Assembly: GCF_036186745.1 (NCBI RefSeq)
Contig: NZ_CP108086.1
Location: 6,510,001 to 6,574,000 of the forward strand
Origin: Microbispora hainanensis
GTDB taxonomy: Bacteria > Actinomycetota > Actinomycetes > Streptosporangiales > Streptosporangiaceae
Length of the DNA: 64,000 bases
Direction: 5' to 3'
Part shown: positions 54,927 through 63,906 of the stretch, piece after piece
How positions within the stretch are numbered: the stretch's first letter is position 1
Layout: each line of letters opens with the position of its first letter
The notes under the pieces: generated by a model
Databases searched by the model: none
Told to the model about the DNA's origin: nothing
The model's input: only the letters and a program-made list of their open reading frames with translations
Translations under genes and position numbers: made by a program

Positions 54927-56558
54927 ATGGTCCGCGTGCCGGTGCACCGCCGCGGTCCAGCCGGGCCGGTCGGCCTCCAGGGCCACCGCGTCCGGGTCCG
55001 CCGCGACATGCCCGTGCCGATGCCGGACGGCGTGACGCTCCTGGCCGATCACTACATGCCGGTGGGCGCCGAACGACCGCCGACGATCCTGATCCGCACG
55101 CCGTACGGCAGGGGCGGGGTGGTCGGCTGGATGTACGGCTGGACCTTCGCGCGGCACGGGTTCCAGGTGCTGCTGCAGAGCTGCCGGGGCGGCTTCGGCT
55201 CCGGCGGGCGGCTCGATCCCCTCGTCCACGAGCAGGAGGACGGCCTGGCCACGGTCGAGTGGATGCGAGCCCAGCCGTGGTACGGCGGCGGCTTCGCCAT
55301 GCACGGGCCCTCCTACCTCGGCTACACCCAGTGGGCCATCGCGGCCGAGACCCCCGACCTGCGGGCGATGGCCGTCCAGGTGACCGCCTCCTGTTTCCGC
55401 GACGCGGCGTACGTCGGGGGGTCGTTCGCGCTGGAGTCGACGCTGATCTGGACGACGCTCACCGCCCACCTGGAAGGCCGGCTGGGCGGCGTGGCCGCCT
55501 TCATCGCGCCCCGGCGCACGCGGCGGGCCGTGCTGTCGGGCCGTCCGCTGCACGAGCTCGACCTGCTGTCGGCCGGCAGGCCACTGCCGTTCTTCCGCGA
55601 GCTGCTGGCCCACCACGGCGAGACCTACTGCTCTTACTGGGACAGGGTGGACTTCTCCGCGTCGGTGGGGCAGGTCGGCGCGGAGATCACGATGACCGGC
55701 GGCTGGTATGACGTGTTCCTGCCCTGGCAGCTCAAGGACTACGCGGCGCTGCGGAGGGCCGGGCGGCAGCCGTACCTGACCATCGGGCCCTGGTATCACG
55801 CCGACATCCGCCACGGGTGGGCCGCCAACGCCGACGCCCTGGCCTGGTTCCGCGCCCACCTGCTCGGCGACCCGTCGGGGCTGCGCCCCTCTCCCGTCCG
55901 GCTGTACGTGACCGGCGCGGGCGAGTGGCGGGACGAGTCCGACTGGCCGCCGCCCGGCATGCGGCGCGAGCGCTGGCACCTTCAGCCGGGCTTCGCCCTG
56001 TCGCGGGACAACCCGGCGGGCGGCGAGCCGGACCGCTACCGCTACGACCCCGCGCACCCCACGCCCGTGATCGGCGGCCCGGTGCTGATCGGCAACTCCG
56101 AGCCGAGGGACAACCGGCGGCTTGAGGCCCGGCGCGACGTGCTCGTCTACACCTCCGAGGTGCTCGACCGCGACACCGACATGATCGGCCCGGTGAGCGC
56201 CGAACTGTTCGCGCGTACGAGCAGGGAGCACACCGACTTCGTCGTACGGGTGTGCGACGTGCATCCCGACGGCACGTCGATGAACGTCTGCGAGGGCGTG
56301 CGCCGCCTGACCCCGGCCGACCGCTGCGACGAGGACGGTGTGCGCCGGGTGGAGATCGACCTGTGGCCGATGGGCCACCGGTTCCGCCGCGGCCACCGGA
56401 TCCGGGTGCATGTGGCCAGCGGGGCCTATCCGCGCATCGCACGCAACCCGGGCACCGGCGCGCCGCTGACGGCGGGCACCCCGATGGTCGCCTCCGACCA
56501 GGAGATCCTCCACGATTCCCGCCACCCCTCGGCCGTGATCCTCCCCGCACTGTCCTGA
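54927..56558 (+). CDS. CocE/NonD family hydrolase (Xaa-Pro dipeptidyl-peptidase-like)
   Basis: A 543-residue serine hydrolase: an alpha/beta-hydrolase core with DMPVPMPDGVTLLADHYMPV, QSCRGGFGSGG, nucleophile motif GPSYLGYTQWA, a helical cap, GGWYDVFLPWQ with the acid Asp, GPWYHADIRHG with the catalytic His, and a C-terminal jelly-roll X-Pro domain (VSAELFARTSREHTDFVVRV). Relatives cleave esters or acyl-amides such as cocaine and glutaryl-7-ACA. A strong GGAAGGAGGGGG directly before ATG 54927 outweighs an earlier in-frame ATG at 54843. It is divergent from trpEG. Confidence 0.93.
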   Translation: MVRVPVHRRGPAGPVGLQGHRVRVRRDMPVPMPDGVTLLADHYMPVGAERPPTILIRTPYGRGGVVGWMYGWTFARHGFQVLLQSCRGGFGSGGRLDPLVHEQEDGLATVEWMRAQPWYGGGFAMHGPSYLGYTQWAIAAETPDLRAMAVQVTASCFRDAAYVGGSFALESTLIWTTLTAHLEGRLGGVAAFIAPRRTRRAVLSGRPLHELDLLSAGRPLPFFRELLAHHGETYCSYWDRVDFSASVGQVGAEITMTGGWYDVFLPWQLKDYAALRRAGRQPYLTIGPWYHADIRHGWAANADALAWFRAHLLGDPSGLRPSPVRLYVTGAGEWRDESDWPPPGMRRERWHLQPGFALSRDNPAGGEPDRYRYDPAHPTPVIGGPVLIGNSEPRDNRRLEARRDVLVYTSEVLDRDTDMIGPVSAELFARTSREHTDFVVRVCDVHPDGTSMNVCEGVRRLTPADRCDEDGVRRVEIDLWPMGHRFRRGHRIRVHVASGAYPRIARNPGTGAPLTAGTPMVASDQEILHDSRHPSAVILPALS

Positions 56559-56600
56559 CCTCCGGCTTGTCTCGTCCGGTCGTCGCGGCAGGGCGGCACT

Positions 56601-56678
56601 GCGGGAGGTCACGGCGGGAGGTCACGGCGGGAGGTCACGGCGGGAGGTCACGGCGGGAAGTCGCGGCGGGAAGTCGCG
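56601..56678. repeat. Six-copy 13-bp repeat upstream of the NUDIX gene
   Basis: Six contiguous units: four GCGGGAGGTCACG followed by two GCGGGAAGTCGCG. It is non-coding, between the CocE-type hydrolase and the NUDIX gene, ending 38 bp before the NUDIX start. Confidence 0.95.
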
Positions 56679-56715
56679 GCGCCGGCCCGCCACCGCCGTT
56701 GCTACCCTCGCGATC

Positions 56716-57213
56716 ATGGCGATCAGGAACTCCCACTGCTCCTTCTGCGGAGCGGCCTACGCGCCCGGCCTGCCCTGGCCGCGGACCTGCCGGGAGTGCG
56801 GCGACACCGCATATCTCAATCCCCTGCCGGTCGCGGTCATGGTGCTTCCGGTGGACGACGGCCTGCTCGTGGTGCGCCGGGACGTCGAGCCGCACCGCGG
56901 CCTGCTCGCCCTCCCCGGCGGCTTCATCGACGTCGGCGAGTCCTGGCAGCAGGCCGCCGCCCGGGAGCTCCGCGAGGAGACGGGCGTCGCCGTCGACGCG
57001 GCCGGAGTGCGGCTGTTCGACACGGTCAGCGCGCCCGACGGCACCCTGCTGGTCTTCGGCCTCGGGCCGCGCACGACCGCCGGCGCCCTGCCGCCGGTCG
57101 TTCCCACCGCGGAGACCAGCGAGTGGCTGGTGATCGACGGCCCGCAGGAGCTGGCGTTCCCGCTGCACACGCAGGTCGTGGCCCGCTACTTCGGCTCCGG
57201 CCGATCGCTGTGA
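56716..57213 (+). CDS. NUDIX hydrolase with N-terminal zinc ribbon
   Basis: A 165-residue protein. A CxxC...CxxC ribbon (Cys8, Cys11, Cys25, Cys28) precedes the NUDIX fold, whose box GGFIDVGESWQQAAARELRE then ETGV matches GX5EX7REUXEEXGU. It hydrolyses nucleoside-diphosphate-linked substrates; the ribbon-plus-NUDIX architecture is shared with NudC-like NADH pyrophosphatases but the NudC SQPWPFPxS motif is absent. ATG 56716 lies 7 nt after TACCCT, suggesting a leaderless mRNA. Its 3' end overlaps the convergent NACHT gene by 28 bp. Confidence 0.92.
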   Translation: MAIRNSHCSFCGAAYAPGLPWPRTCRECGDTAYLNPLPVAVMVLPVDDGLLVVRRDVEPHRGLLALPGGFIDVGESWQQAAARELREETGVAVDAAGVRLFDTVSAPDGTLLVFGLGPRTTAGALPPVVPTAETSEWLVIDGPQELAFPLHTQVVARYFGSGRSL

Positions 57214-59402
57214 ACGTGAAGGTGGGCGAGCCGGTCCTGCAGCTTCTCGTGCCGGAACCGGTAGACGGGCCCCACCTGGCGGAGCAACCCGATGCGACGG
57301 GCGTCCTCCAGGAGGCTCATCAGCCGTAGCGGGATCCGTCCGCGGATTCGGAGCATGGTGACGGCGACGAGGTAGGTGGAGCTGGCTCCCGTGAACCCGA
57401 ACGTGAGCGTGAACACGACACCGCCCGCGAGCCCGAAGGCGACGCCCGCCTCGGCGCCGCGCAGCAGCCCGGAGAAACCGTTCACGAGCGTCCCGGCGAA
57501 GCCGAACGCGAGGCCGAGCGCCAGCCCGAAGGTGAGGGAACGCCCGTACACGAGCTGGAGGTCCCGCCGCAGCGTGATCAGCGGGCCCTGCGGCCGGTCG
57601 TTCGTGAGGGGGGTCGTCACCCAGTTGTTGAGACCGAGAGTGAGCCCGCCGATGGCGCCGATGACGAGCGCATAGGGAATCAGTCCGTCGACCCGCGCGG
57701 ACATCCCCGCGACCCGCCACAGCGCCAGCGCCGCGATCAGGCCGACCGGGAGCACCGTGACCAGGCCGAGCGCGAGCTGCCCGGCGAGCCTGCCGGCGTT
57801 GCCGCGCCAGCGCAGGTTGGCGTACGCCGGCTCCAGCGTGTAGCCCTTCAGGCGCTCCAGGATGAGCCCGCCGGTGAGGCCGCCGACGAGCCCGCCCACC
57901 GGTCCCCCCGCGAGACCGAACAGGAGCGCGTCGCGGAGGCTGCCTTCGTGCGGGCTGCGCAGCGCCACCACTGCGTCGCTGGTCAGGCCCACTGTGACGC
58001 CGACGGACAGTCCGACGGTGACGCCTCCCACGAGAACGCTCCAGCGTCGTGAGATCGCCCGGTGGAGGTGCCACCAGCGGAAGTCCCGGGTGCCGATCGC
58101 CGACATGTGATGGGCGACGAACGACAGCCACCGGCGGGCCTCGCCCGGCTCCCACGTCCGCCGGGGGCGGAACGGGTGGTCGTGCTCGTGCCGTTCACCG
58201 GGATCGTCGTCGGGCGGCGCGGCCGCGAAGCTCGCCTGGACGAGGGTGTCGAGCAGGTGGTCGGTGACGGCGGCCGCCGTCGGGAAGCGTTCGGTGTCGT
58301 ACAGCGGGGCGGGGTCCGCGCGGGTCTCGACGTACACCTTGTGCAGCAGCCACACGACGAGCGGCGTGGAGAGTGCCTCGGACAGCGGGCCGTCCGGGTC
58401 GGCCTTCAACGCCGACAGCAGCCCGGTCCAGTCGGCCCGTTGTCCCGGAGCGAGCCGGTCGCGGAGGTACGAAATCACGTCCGAGCTCTTCACGGGCCTC
58501 GGCTCGATGACGGCAGCGCCGGCGAGCACGGCGCCGTCGCGGAGGTTCACGGCCGTCACGTACTCGCCCGTGCGGCAGGTGAGGATGAGCGACTCGACGG
58601 CCGAGGCGGCGTTCAGCGCGTTGACCACCTTCGGGCGCACCGCGTCGGGCAACTCGTCCAGGCCGTCCAGGACCGGGAGGATCCGCCGATGAGAGACCAG
58701 TCCGCGAGCAACGTCCGGGCCGAACTCGGGGGCGCGCAGGGCGGGGTAGTTCTCCCGCAGCCGCCTGCCCAGCCACCGGTGCACGGGCTCGGCCGCCGGA
58801 TCCCACCCGGACATCGACAGCAGCACGGGAACCGGATCACCGGGCTTGGGGTCCATCAGCAGTTCCCTGAGCAGGAGCACGGCCAGCGTCGTCTTCCCCA
58901 TGCCGGCCTCGCCGAGGATCACCAGCCGGCGCCGGGCGAGCTTGCGGAACCGAACGGCGATCTCCGGCATCCGGTCGGTGCGCCCCTCGAAGCGCACCCG
59001 TCCGAAGCCGAACCACGAGCGCAGCAGGCGCAGCCCGTCGACGCGCTCGTCCTGGTCCATCACGTCGAGACCGGAGATCCTCCAGCGGACCGGCAGCCGG
59101 GCCGGCTCGTCGAGTTCGCGCATCGCGATCTCCTCGTGCCATTGCTCGTGCACGAGCACCCGCAGCGTCCGCTCGGCACGCTCGATCTGCTCGATCGTGC
59201 TCGTGCCGCCTGGCTGCCGCCGTCGCCAGGTGCTGACCAGGGGAGGGATCAGCGTGAAAACACCGAGGGCCACGCTGGCGAGTTGTGCCCAGTTGACCGC
59301 CGCGTCCGACTCGGAGAGCGCGGTGAGCCCGTAGCCGATCCCGGCGACCACGACCACCCCTGCGGCGGGCAGCACGACGCGGCGCCAGCTCCTCATCCCC
59401 AC
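57186..59402 (-). CDS. Membrane-anchored NACHT-type STAND NTPase
   Basis: A 738-residue protein. Two N-terminal membrane helices (about 9-29 and 40-58), then a NACHT NTPase: Walker A ILGEAGMGKTT (Gly164-Thr171), Walker B ILPVLDGLDELPD (Asp246 with the extra acidic residues of NACHT) and sensor CRTGEY; a helical region follows, and residues 445-690 form many Gly-rich membrane helices (SVLVGGVTVGLSVGVTVGL, LTFGLALGLAFGFAGTLVNG). A short cytoplasmic C-terminus ends in RFRHEKLQDRLAHLHVHS. No LRR or TPR sensor is visible. Related proteins are frequent in multicellular actinobacteria, and soluble bacterial NACHT proteins act in phage defence; a defence or cell-death role is inference. GTG 59402 or ATG 59396 starts it. 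Confidence 0.88.
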   Translation of the reverse strand: MGMRSWRRVVLPAAGVVVVAGIGYGLTALSESDAAVNWAQLASVALGVFTLIPPLVSTWRRRQPGGTSTIEQIERAERTLRVLVHEQWHEEIAMRELDEPARLPVRWRISGLDVMDQDERVDGLRLLRSWFGFGRVRFEGRTDRMPEIAVRFRKLARRRLVILGEAGMGKTTLAVLLLRELLMDPKPGDPVPVLLSMSGWDPAAEPVHRWLGRRLRENYPALRAPEFGPDVARGLVSHRRILPVLDGLDELPDAVRPKVVNALNAASAVESLILTCRTGEYVTAVNLRDGAVLAGAAVIEPRPVKSSDVISYLRDRLAPGQRADWTGLLSALKADPDGPLSEALSTPLVVWLLHKVYVETRADPAPLYDTERFPTAAAVTDHLLDTLVQASFAAAPPDDDPGERHEHDHPFRPRRTWEPGEARRWLSFVAHHMSAIGTRDFRWWHLHRAISRRWSVLVGGVTVGLSVGVTVGLTSDAVVALRSPHEGSLRDALLFGLAGGPVGGLVGGLTGGLILERLKGYTLEPAYANLRWRGNAGRLAGQLALGLVTVLPVGLIAALALWRVAGMSARVDGLIPYALVIGAIGGLTLGLNNWVTTPLTNDRPQGPLITLRRDLQLVYGRSLTFGLALGLAFGFAGTLVNGFSGLLRGAEAGVAFGLAGGVVFTLTFGFTGASSTYLVAVTMLRIRGRIPLRLMSLLEDARRIGLLRQVGPVYRFRHEKLQDRLAHLHVHSDRPEPK

Positions 59403-59479
59403 ATGGTGACATCGCGCGATCTATCCGGCGAGAGCAATATGCCCGGCCGGTCCAGCCGTGACCCGTGCCGGACGGGCGC

Positions 59480-61108
59480 TCAGCCTTCGTGGATCCGGCC
59501 GGCCTCGACGACGATGCGCCGTGTCGTGTGGACCGCCTTGAGCATGCGCCGGTCGTGGGTGACGAGCAGCAGGGTGCCGGTGTAGGAGGCGAGCGCCGAC
59601 TCCAGCTGTTCGATCGCCGGAAGGTCGAGGTGGTTGGTGGGCTCGTCCAGGACGAGCAGGTTCACCCCGCGGGCCTGCAGAAGCGCCAGGGCCGCCCTCG
59701 TCCGCTCACCAGGCGACAACGTGGCCGCCGGACGGAGCACGTGGCCGGCGCGCAGGCCGAACTTGGCCAGCAGCGTGCGGACCTCGGCGGGCGGCAGGTC
59801 GACGAGCGCCCCGAACGCGTCGAGCAGCGGCTCCCCGCCTTCGAAGAGGGCGCGCGCCTGGTCGACCTCGCCGACGACCACGCTGGGGCCGAGCGCCGCC
59901 GTCCCCTCGTCGAGGCGGATCCGGCCGAGCAGGACGCCCAGCAGGGTGCTCTTGCCCGAGCCGTTCGCACCGGTGATCGCGACCCGGTCCGCCCAGTCGA
60001 TCTGCAGGTCGACGGGCCCGAGCGTGAAGCCGCCACGTCGCGCGACCGCGCCGCGCAGCGTCGCGACCACCGCTCCCGAGCGGGGCGCGGTGGCGATCTC
60101 CATCCGCAGCTCCCACTCCTTGCGCGGCTCCTCGACGACCTCCATCCGCTCGATGAGCCGCTCGGTCTGCCGGGCCTTGGCCGCCTGCTTCTCGGTCGCC
60201 TCGGTGCGGAACTTCCGGCCGAGCTTGTCGCCGTCGGTGGCCTTGCGGCGCGCGTTCTTGACGCCCTTCTCCATCCAGGCGCGCTGGGCCCGGGCGCGGG
60301 CCTCCAGGGACGCCCGCGTCTCGGCGTACTCCTCGTACTGCTCGCGGGCGTGCCTGCGGGCGACCTCGCGCTCCTCCAGATAGGCGTCGTAACCGCCGCC
60401 GTACGCGCGGACCTGCTGCTGGACCAGGTCGAGCTCGACCACCCTGTTGACCGTACGGGCGAGGAACTCGCGGTCGTGGCTGACGACCACGGTGCCGGCG
60501 CGCAGCCCCGTCACGAAGCGTTCGAGCCGGTCCAGGCCGTCGAGGTCGAGGTCGTTGGTCGGCTCGTCGAGCAGGAACACGTCATAACGGCTGAGCAGCA
60601 GCGAGGCCAGCCCGACCCGGGCGGCCTGGCCGCCGGACAGCGACGTCATCTCCTGATCCAGGCCGACCGCGAGACCGAGGTCGGCGGCCACCTCCGCGGC
60701 CCGCTCCTCCAGGTCGGCGCCGCCGAGGGCGAGCCAGCGGTCGAGGGCCTCGGCGTACGCGTCGCCGGGGTCGCCGCTCACGAGCGCCTCGGTGGCCGCG
60801 TCGAGATCCCGCTGCGCGGCGGCGACCCCGGTGCGGCGGGCGAGGAAGGCGGCGACGGTCTCACCGGGCCGCCGTTCGGGCTCCTGCGGGAGATGCCCGA
60901 CGTTGGCGGTGGGCGGGCTGAGCCGTACGCTGCCGTGCTCGGGGGCGGCGAGGCCGGCCAGCAGGCGCAGCAGCGTCGACTTGCCCGCGCCGTTCACCCC
61001 CACCAGCCCCACGACGTCCCCGGGTGCGACGACCAGATCGAGATCCGCGAACAGGACGCGGTCGCCGTGCCCGGCGGCGAGCTCCTTCGCGACAAGAGTG
61101 GCGCTCAT
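59480..61108 (-). CDS. ABC-F family ATPase
   Basis: A 542-residue protein with two nucleotide-binding domains and no membrane helices: NBD1 with GLVGVNGAGKSTLL, LSGGQAARVGLASLLLS and FLLDEPTNDLDLDG; a charged linker (residues about 240-330, KGVKNARRKATDGDKLG); NBD2 with ITGANGSGKSTLL, LSPGERTRAALALLQ and LVLDEPTNHLDLPA. ABC-F proteins bind the ribosomal E site; members act in translation or protect ribosomes from antibiotics. It lacks the short Arm of some EttA types and looks closer to the antibiotic-resistance/uncharacterised actinobacterial group, with no neighbour to tell which. Monocistronic. Confidence 0.93.
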   Translation of the reverse strand: MSATLVAKELAAGHGDRVLFADLDLVVAPGDVVGLVGVNGAGKSTLLRLLAGLAAPEHGSVRLSPPTANVGHLPQEPERRPGETVAAFLARRTGVAAAQRDLDAATEALVSGDPGDAYAEALDRWLALGGADLEERAAEVAADLGLAVGLDQEMTSLSGGQAARVGLASLLLSRYDVFLLDEPTNDLDLDGLDRLERFVTGLRAGTVVVSHDREFLARTVNRVVELDLVQQQVRAYGGGYDAYLEEREVARRHAREQYEEYAETRASLEARARAQRAWMEKGVKNARRKATDGDKLGRKFRTEATEKQAAKARQTERLIERMEVVEEPRKEWELRMEIATAPRSGAVVATLRGAVARRGGFTLGPVDLQIDWADRVAITGANGSGKSTLLGVLLGRIRLDEGTAALGPSVVVGEVDQARALFEGGEPLLDAFGALVDLPPAEVRTLLAKFGLRAGHVLRPAATLSPGERTRAALALLQARGVNLLVLDEPTNHLDLPAIEQLESALASYTGTLLLVTHDRRMLKAVHTTRRIVVEAGRIHEG

Positions 61109-61121
61109 CAGGACACCGACC

Positions 61122-61700
61122 TTACTGGGTCCCGCGTGAGCCCCGCCGTACGGCGTGGCGTCGCGACCGGGAGCCGTGCCGGAGTTCGAGGATGAGCGAG
61201 CGCAGCCACGGTTCCGCGAAGGACGGCTTCCGCGCCATGACGCGGGCGAGCGCGGCACGGACCTCCGGGGTCCCCCCGCGTCCGGCGACGGCGACGGCCT
61301 CGGCCAGGGCGTTCAGGGTCTTCTCGTCGTGCCGCGGCCGGGCGACCGTCTCGTCGGCCCAGCGGGTGGGGCGGAAGGACGGCGTCAGCTTCTTCTGGTG
61401 GTCACCCGGATAGAACCAGAAGAAGCGGTCGGCGGAGACGTTGGTGACCGCGCTGCGCGGCAGGTCCGCCGTCCAGGCGCAGCCCTGCCACCAGCGCCAT
61501 GTCTTCGGGCTGGTCTTCCCGCGTTCGGTGATGCCGAGAAAGCACAGCTTCAGCCGGATCACGTCCCACGCCTCGTGCTCGTCGTCGATCCAGTCGCGCA
61601 GGAACCCGTACAGGTGGGTGAAGGTGTACCCGCGATGGACGAGGTCGGCGAACACGACCGGCCGCCTGCGGCGGGCCGGCGCGTGCGGGCTGACGCCCAT
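61122..61700 (-). CDS. Phosphoribosyltransferase-like protein, probably 5'-truncated
   Basis: A 192-residue product from the first ATG, but recognisable coding sequence (LSDRNARLRANLDAMG) extends upstream of it to about 61742 in the same frame without a usable start codon. The segment RPVVFADLVHRGYTFTHLYG resembles the PRPP loop of phosphoribosyltransferases, which would normally lie in the second half of a domain whose first half is missing here. Downstream parts (EAWDVIRLKLCFLGITERGK, TWRWWQGCAWTADLPRSAVT) are conserved-looking and end in a basic tail. I think it is a gene fragment or a diverged gene with a non-standard start. It lies 13 bp upstream of the ABC-F gene. Confidence 0.55.
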   Translation of the reverse strand: MGVSPHAPARRRRPVVFADLVHRGYTFTHLYGFLRDWIDDEHEAWDVIRLKLCFLGITERGKTSPKTWRWWQGCAWTADLPRSAVTNVSADRFFWFYPGDHQKKLTPSFRPTRWADETVARPRHDEKTLNALAEAVAVAGRGGTPEVRAALARVMARKPSFAEPWLRSLILELRHGSRSRRHAVRRGSRGTQ

Positions 61701-61931
61701 CGCGTCGAGGTTGGCGCGAAGCCGCGCGTTCCTGTCGGACAGCGTCGGACATCGGATTGTCAGGAGCTTCTGTCGTCGCTGGGCGCGCCAACACGACCGT
61801 TCGGCGATCGGTGATGTCCCTGTTACCTGTGCGTCCTTACGCTTCCGCCGAAAACCGTCCCGCTGATCCGCGCGACGGCCAGTCACGCGGATCTGCCGGT
61901 CACGCCTGGTCCGTGTCCGATTGGAGTACGT

Positions 61932-62153
61932 GTGACGACCCCCCGTGCCGACCACGGCCGAAACCCCGACAAGAGCCCGCTGAACTGGCTGCTCCTGTTG
62001 CCGATCGTGATCCCGCTCATCCCGGCCCTGTTCAACTCCGACGAACCGCGGCTGTTCGGCATCCCGCTGTTCTACTGGCTGCAGCTCGCCTTCATCATCC
62101 TCGGCGTGGCCTCCACCACCCTCGTCTACCGCGTCACGAGGAGGAGCCGGTGA
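61932..62153 (+). CDS. DUF3311 small membrane protein
   Basis: A 73-residue protein with two membrane helices (WLLLLPIVIPLIPALF, FYWLQLAFIILGVASTTLVY) and a basic C-terminus, matching DUF3311. Such proteins are found immediately upstream of sodium:solute symporters of the MctP/PanF type and are probably accessory subunits, by analogy with YhdT-PanF. The GTG start has GGAG upstream. Its stop overlaps the symporter start (GTGA). Confidence 0.9.
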   Translation: MTTPRADHGRNPDKSPLNWLLLLPIVIPLIPALFNSDEPRLFGIPLFYWLQLAFIILGVASTTLVYRVTRRSR

Positions 62154-63736
62154 AGACCACCGAGATCGTCATCTTCACGCTCCTGTTCCTCATCGTCAGC
62201 GGCATGGGATTCGTCGCCGCCCGGTGGCGCCGTCCCGACGACCTCGCCACGCTGGACGAATGGGGCCTCGGCGGCCGCAGCTTCGGCTCCTGGATCACCT
62301 GGTTCCTGGTGGGCGGTGACCTCTACACCGCCTATACGTTCGTGGCCGTCCCCGCCCTGGTCTTCGGCGCGGGCGCCATGGGCTTCTACGCCGTGCCGTA
62401 CACGGTGGTCGTCTATCCCATGGTGATGCTCGTGCTGGTCCGGCTGTGGTCGGTGTCGCACGTGCACAACCTCGTCACCCCGGCCGACTTCGTCCGCGTG
62501 CGCTTCGGCTCCCCCACGCTGGCGCTGCTCGTGGCGATCACCGGCATCGTCGCGACCATGCCGTACATCGCGCTGCAGCTCGTCGGCATCGAGGCCGTGC
62601 TGAAGACGATGGGGCTGAGCGGCGACTGGCCGCTGATCATCGCGTTCGCGGTCCTGGCGGCCTACACCTATCAGTCGGGGCTGCGCGCCCCCGCGCTGAT
62701 CGCGTTCGTCAAGGACTCGCTGATCTACCTGGTCATCCTGGTCGCGATCATCTACATCCCGGCCAAGCTCGGCGGCTGGGGGTCGGTCTTCGACGCCGCG
62801 AAGGCCAAGTTCGACTCCACCGGCACCGGCGGCATCCTGCTGAACGCCAACAACCAGCTCCAGTACATCACGCTCGCGTTCGGCTCGGCGCTGGCGCTGT
62901 TCCTTTATCCGCATAGCGTCACCGGCATCCTCGCGTCGCGGAACCGCAACGTCATCAAGCGGAACATGTCGGCGCTGCCGGCCTACAGCCTGCTGCTCGG
63001 CCTGATCGCGCTGCTCGGCTACATGGCGATCGCGGCCGGGGTCACGCCCATCGGCAAGGACAACAACACGATCGTCCCGCAGCTGTTCGACAAGGTCTTC
63101 CCCGACTGGTTCGCGGGGGTCGCCTTCGCCGCCGTCGGCATCGGCGCGCTCGTGCCCGCCGCGATCATGTCGATCGCCGCGGCCAACCTGTTCGCGCGTA
63201 ACGTCTACAAGGAGTACATCAACCGGAACGCCGACGCGGCCCAGGAGGCCAGGGTCAGCAAGATCGCGTCGCTGGTCGTGAAGATCGGCGCGGTGCTGTG
63301 CATCCTGCTCCTCGAACCGCAGTTCTCGATCGACCTCCAGCTCATCGGCGGCGTGATCATCCTGCAGACGCTGCCGTCGGTGGCCCTCGGGCTCTACACC
63401 CGGTGGTTCCACCGGGGCGGGCTGATCGCGGGCTGGGCGGCCGGCATGGCGGCCGGGATGCTGATGCTGTACAACATCTCCAACCCCGCCACCGGGCACG
63501 AGCACTTCGGCAGCTCGGCCTTCCCCCTGTCACAGCTCGGGTTCGACACCAAGATCACCGTGTTCGCCGGGTTCCTCGCGCTGATCGTCAACCTGGTCGT
63601 CGCCGTGCTCGGGACCTTCGTGGCCCGCGCGCTCAAGAGCGCCGACGGCCCGGACGGCACCAAGCCGGAGGACTACTTCGCCGACCAGGGCGACCCGCGC
63701 GTCCACGAACTGGAGACGACGGCGCCCGCATCCTGA
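62150..63736 (+). CDS. mctP: Sodium:solute symporter, MctP-like monocarboxylate permease
   Basis: A 528-residue transporter of the SSS family with 13 or so helices; LDEWGLGGRSFGSWITWFLV after helix 1, VTPADFVRVRFGSPTLALLV, YQSGLRAPALIAFVKDSLIY, LFLYPHSVTGILASRNRNVI and AIMSIAAANLFARNVYKEYI are typical of the MctP/acetate-pyruvate group. AGGAGGAG precedes the GTG at 62150. It is translationally coupled to DUF3311 and ends at a large hairpin. The downstream amidohydrolase gene is separate. Substrate likely lactate, pyruvate, alanine or a related monocarboxylate by family; not proven here. Confidence 0.92.
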   Translation: MKTTEIVIFTLLFLIVSGMGFVAARWRRPDDLATLDEWGLGGRSFGSWITWFLVGGDLYTAYTFVAVPALVFGAGAMGFYAVPYTVVVYPMVMLVLVRLWSVSHVHNLVTPADFVRVRFGSPTLALLVAITGIVATMPYIALQLVGIEAVLKTMGLSGDWPLIIAFAVLAAYTYQSGLRAPALIAFVKDSLIYLVILVAIIYIPAKLGGWGSVFDAAKAKFDSTGTGGILLNANNQLQYITLAFGSALALFLYPHSVTGILASRNRNVIKRNMSALPAYSLLLGLIALLGYMAIAAGVTPIGKDNNTIVPQLFDKVFPDWFAGVAFAAVGIGALVPAAIMSIAAANLFARNVYKEYINRNADAAQEARVSKIASLVVKIGAVLCILLLEPQFSIDLQLIGGVIILQTLPSVALGLYTRWFHRGGLIAGWAAGMAAGMLMLYNISNPATGHEHFGSSAFPLSQLGFDTKITVFAGFLALIVNLVVAVLGTFVARALKSADGPDGTKPEDYFADQGDPRVHELETTAPAS

Positions 63737-63806
63737 GGTCCCGCATGACCGTGACCTCCTGATCCGGCGCCTGATCGGGGCCCCGCCTGATCGGGCTCCG
63801 TACGGA

Positions 63807-63857
63807 CTTGTGGCCGGCTTGACGCGGCGGCGCGCGCCGCGTGGAGCCGGCCACAAG
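63807..63857 (+). terminator. Long terminator after mctP
   Basis: Outer stem CTTGTGGCCGGCT/AGCCGGCCACAAG (13 bp) with an inner ACGCGGC/GCCGCGT stem. Very stable. Confidence 0.85.
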
Positions 63858-63906
63858 CATGCGGTGGGACAAAGAGGCATCACCTCGAACGACCAAGGAG
63901 CCAAGG

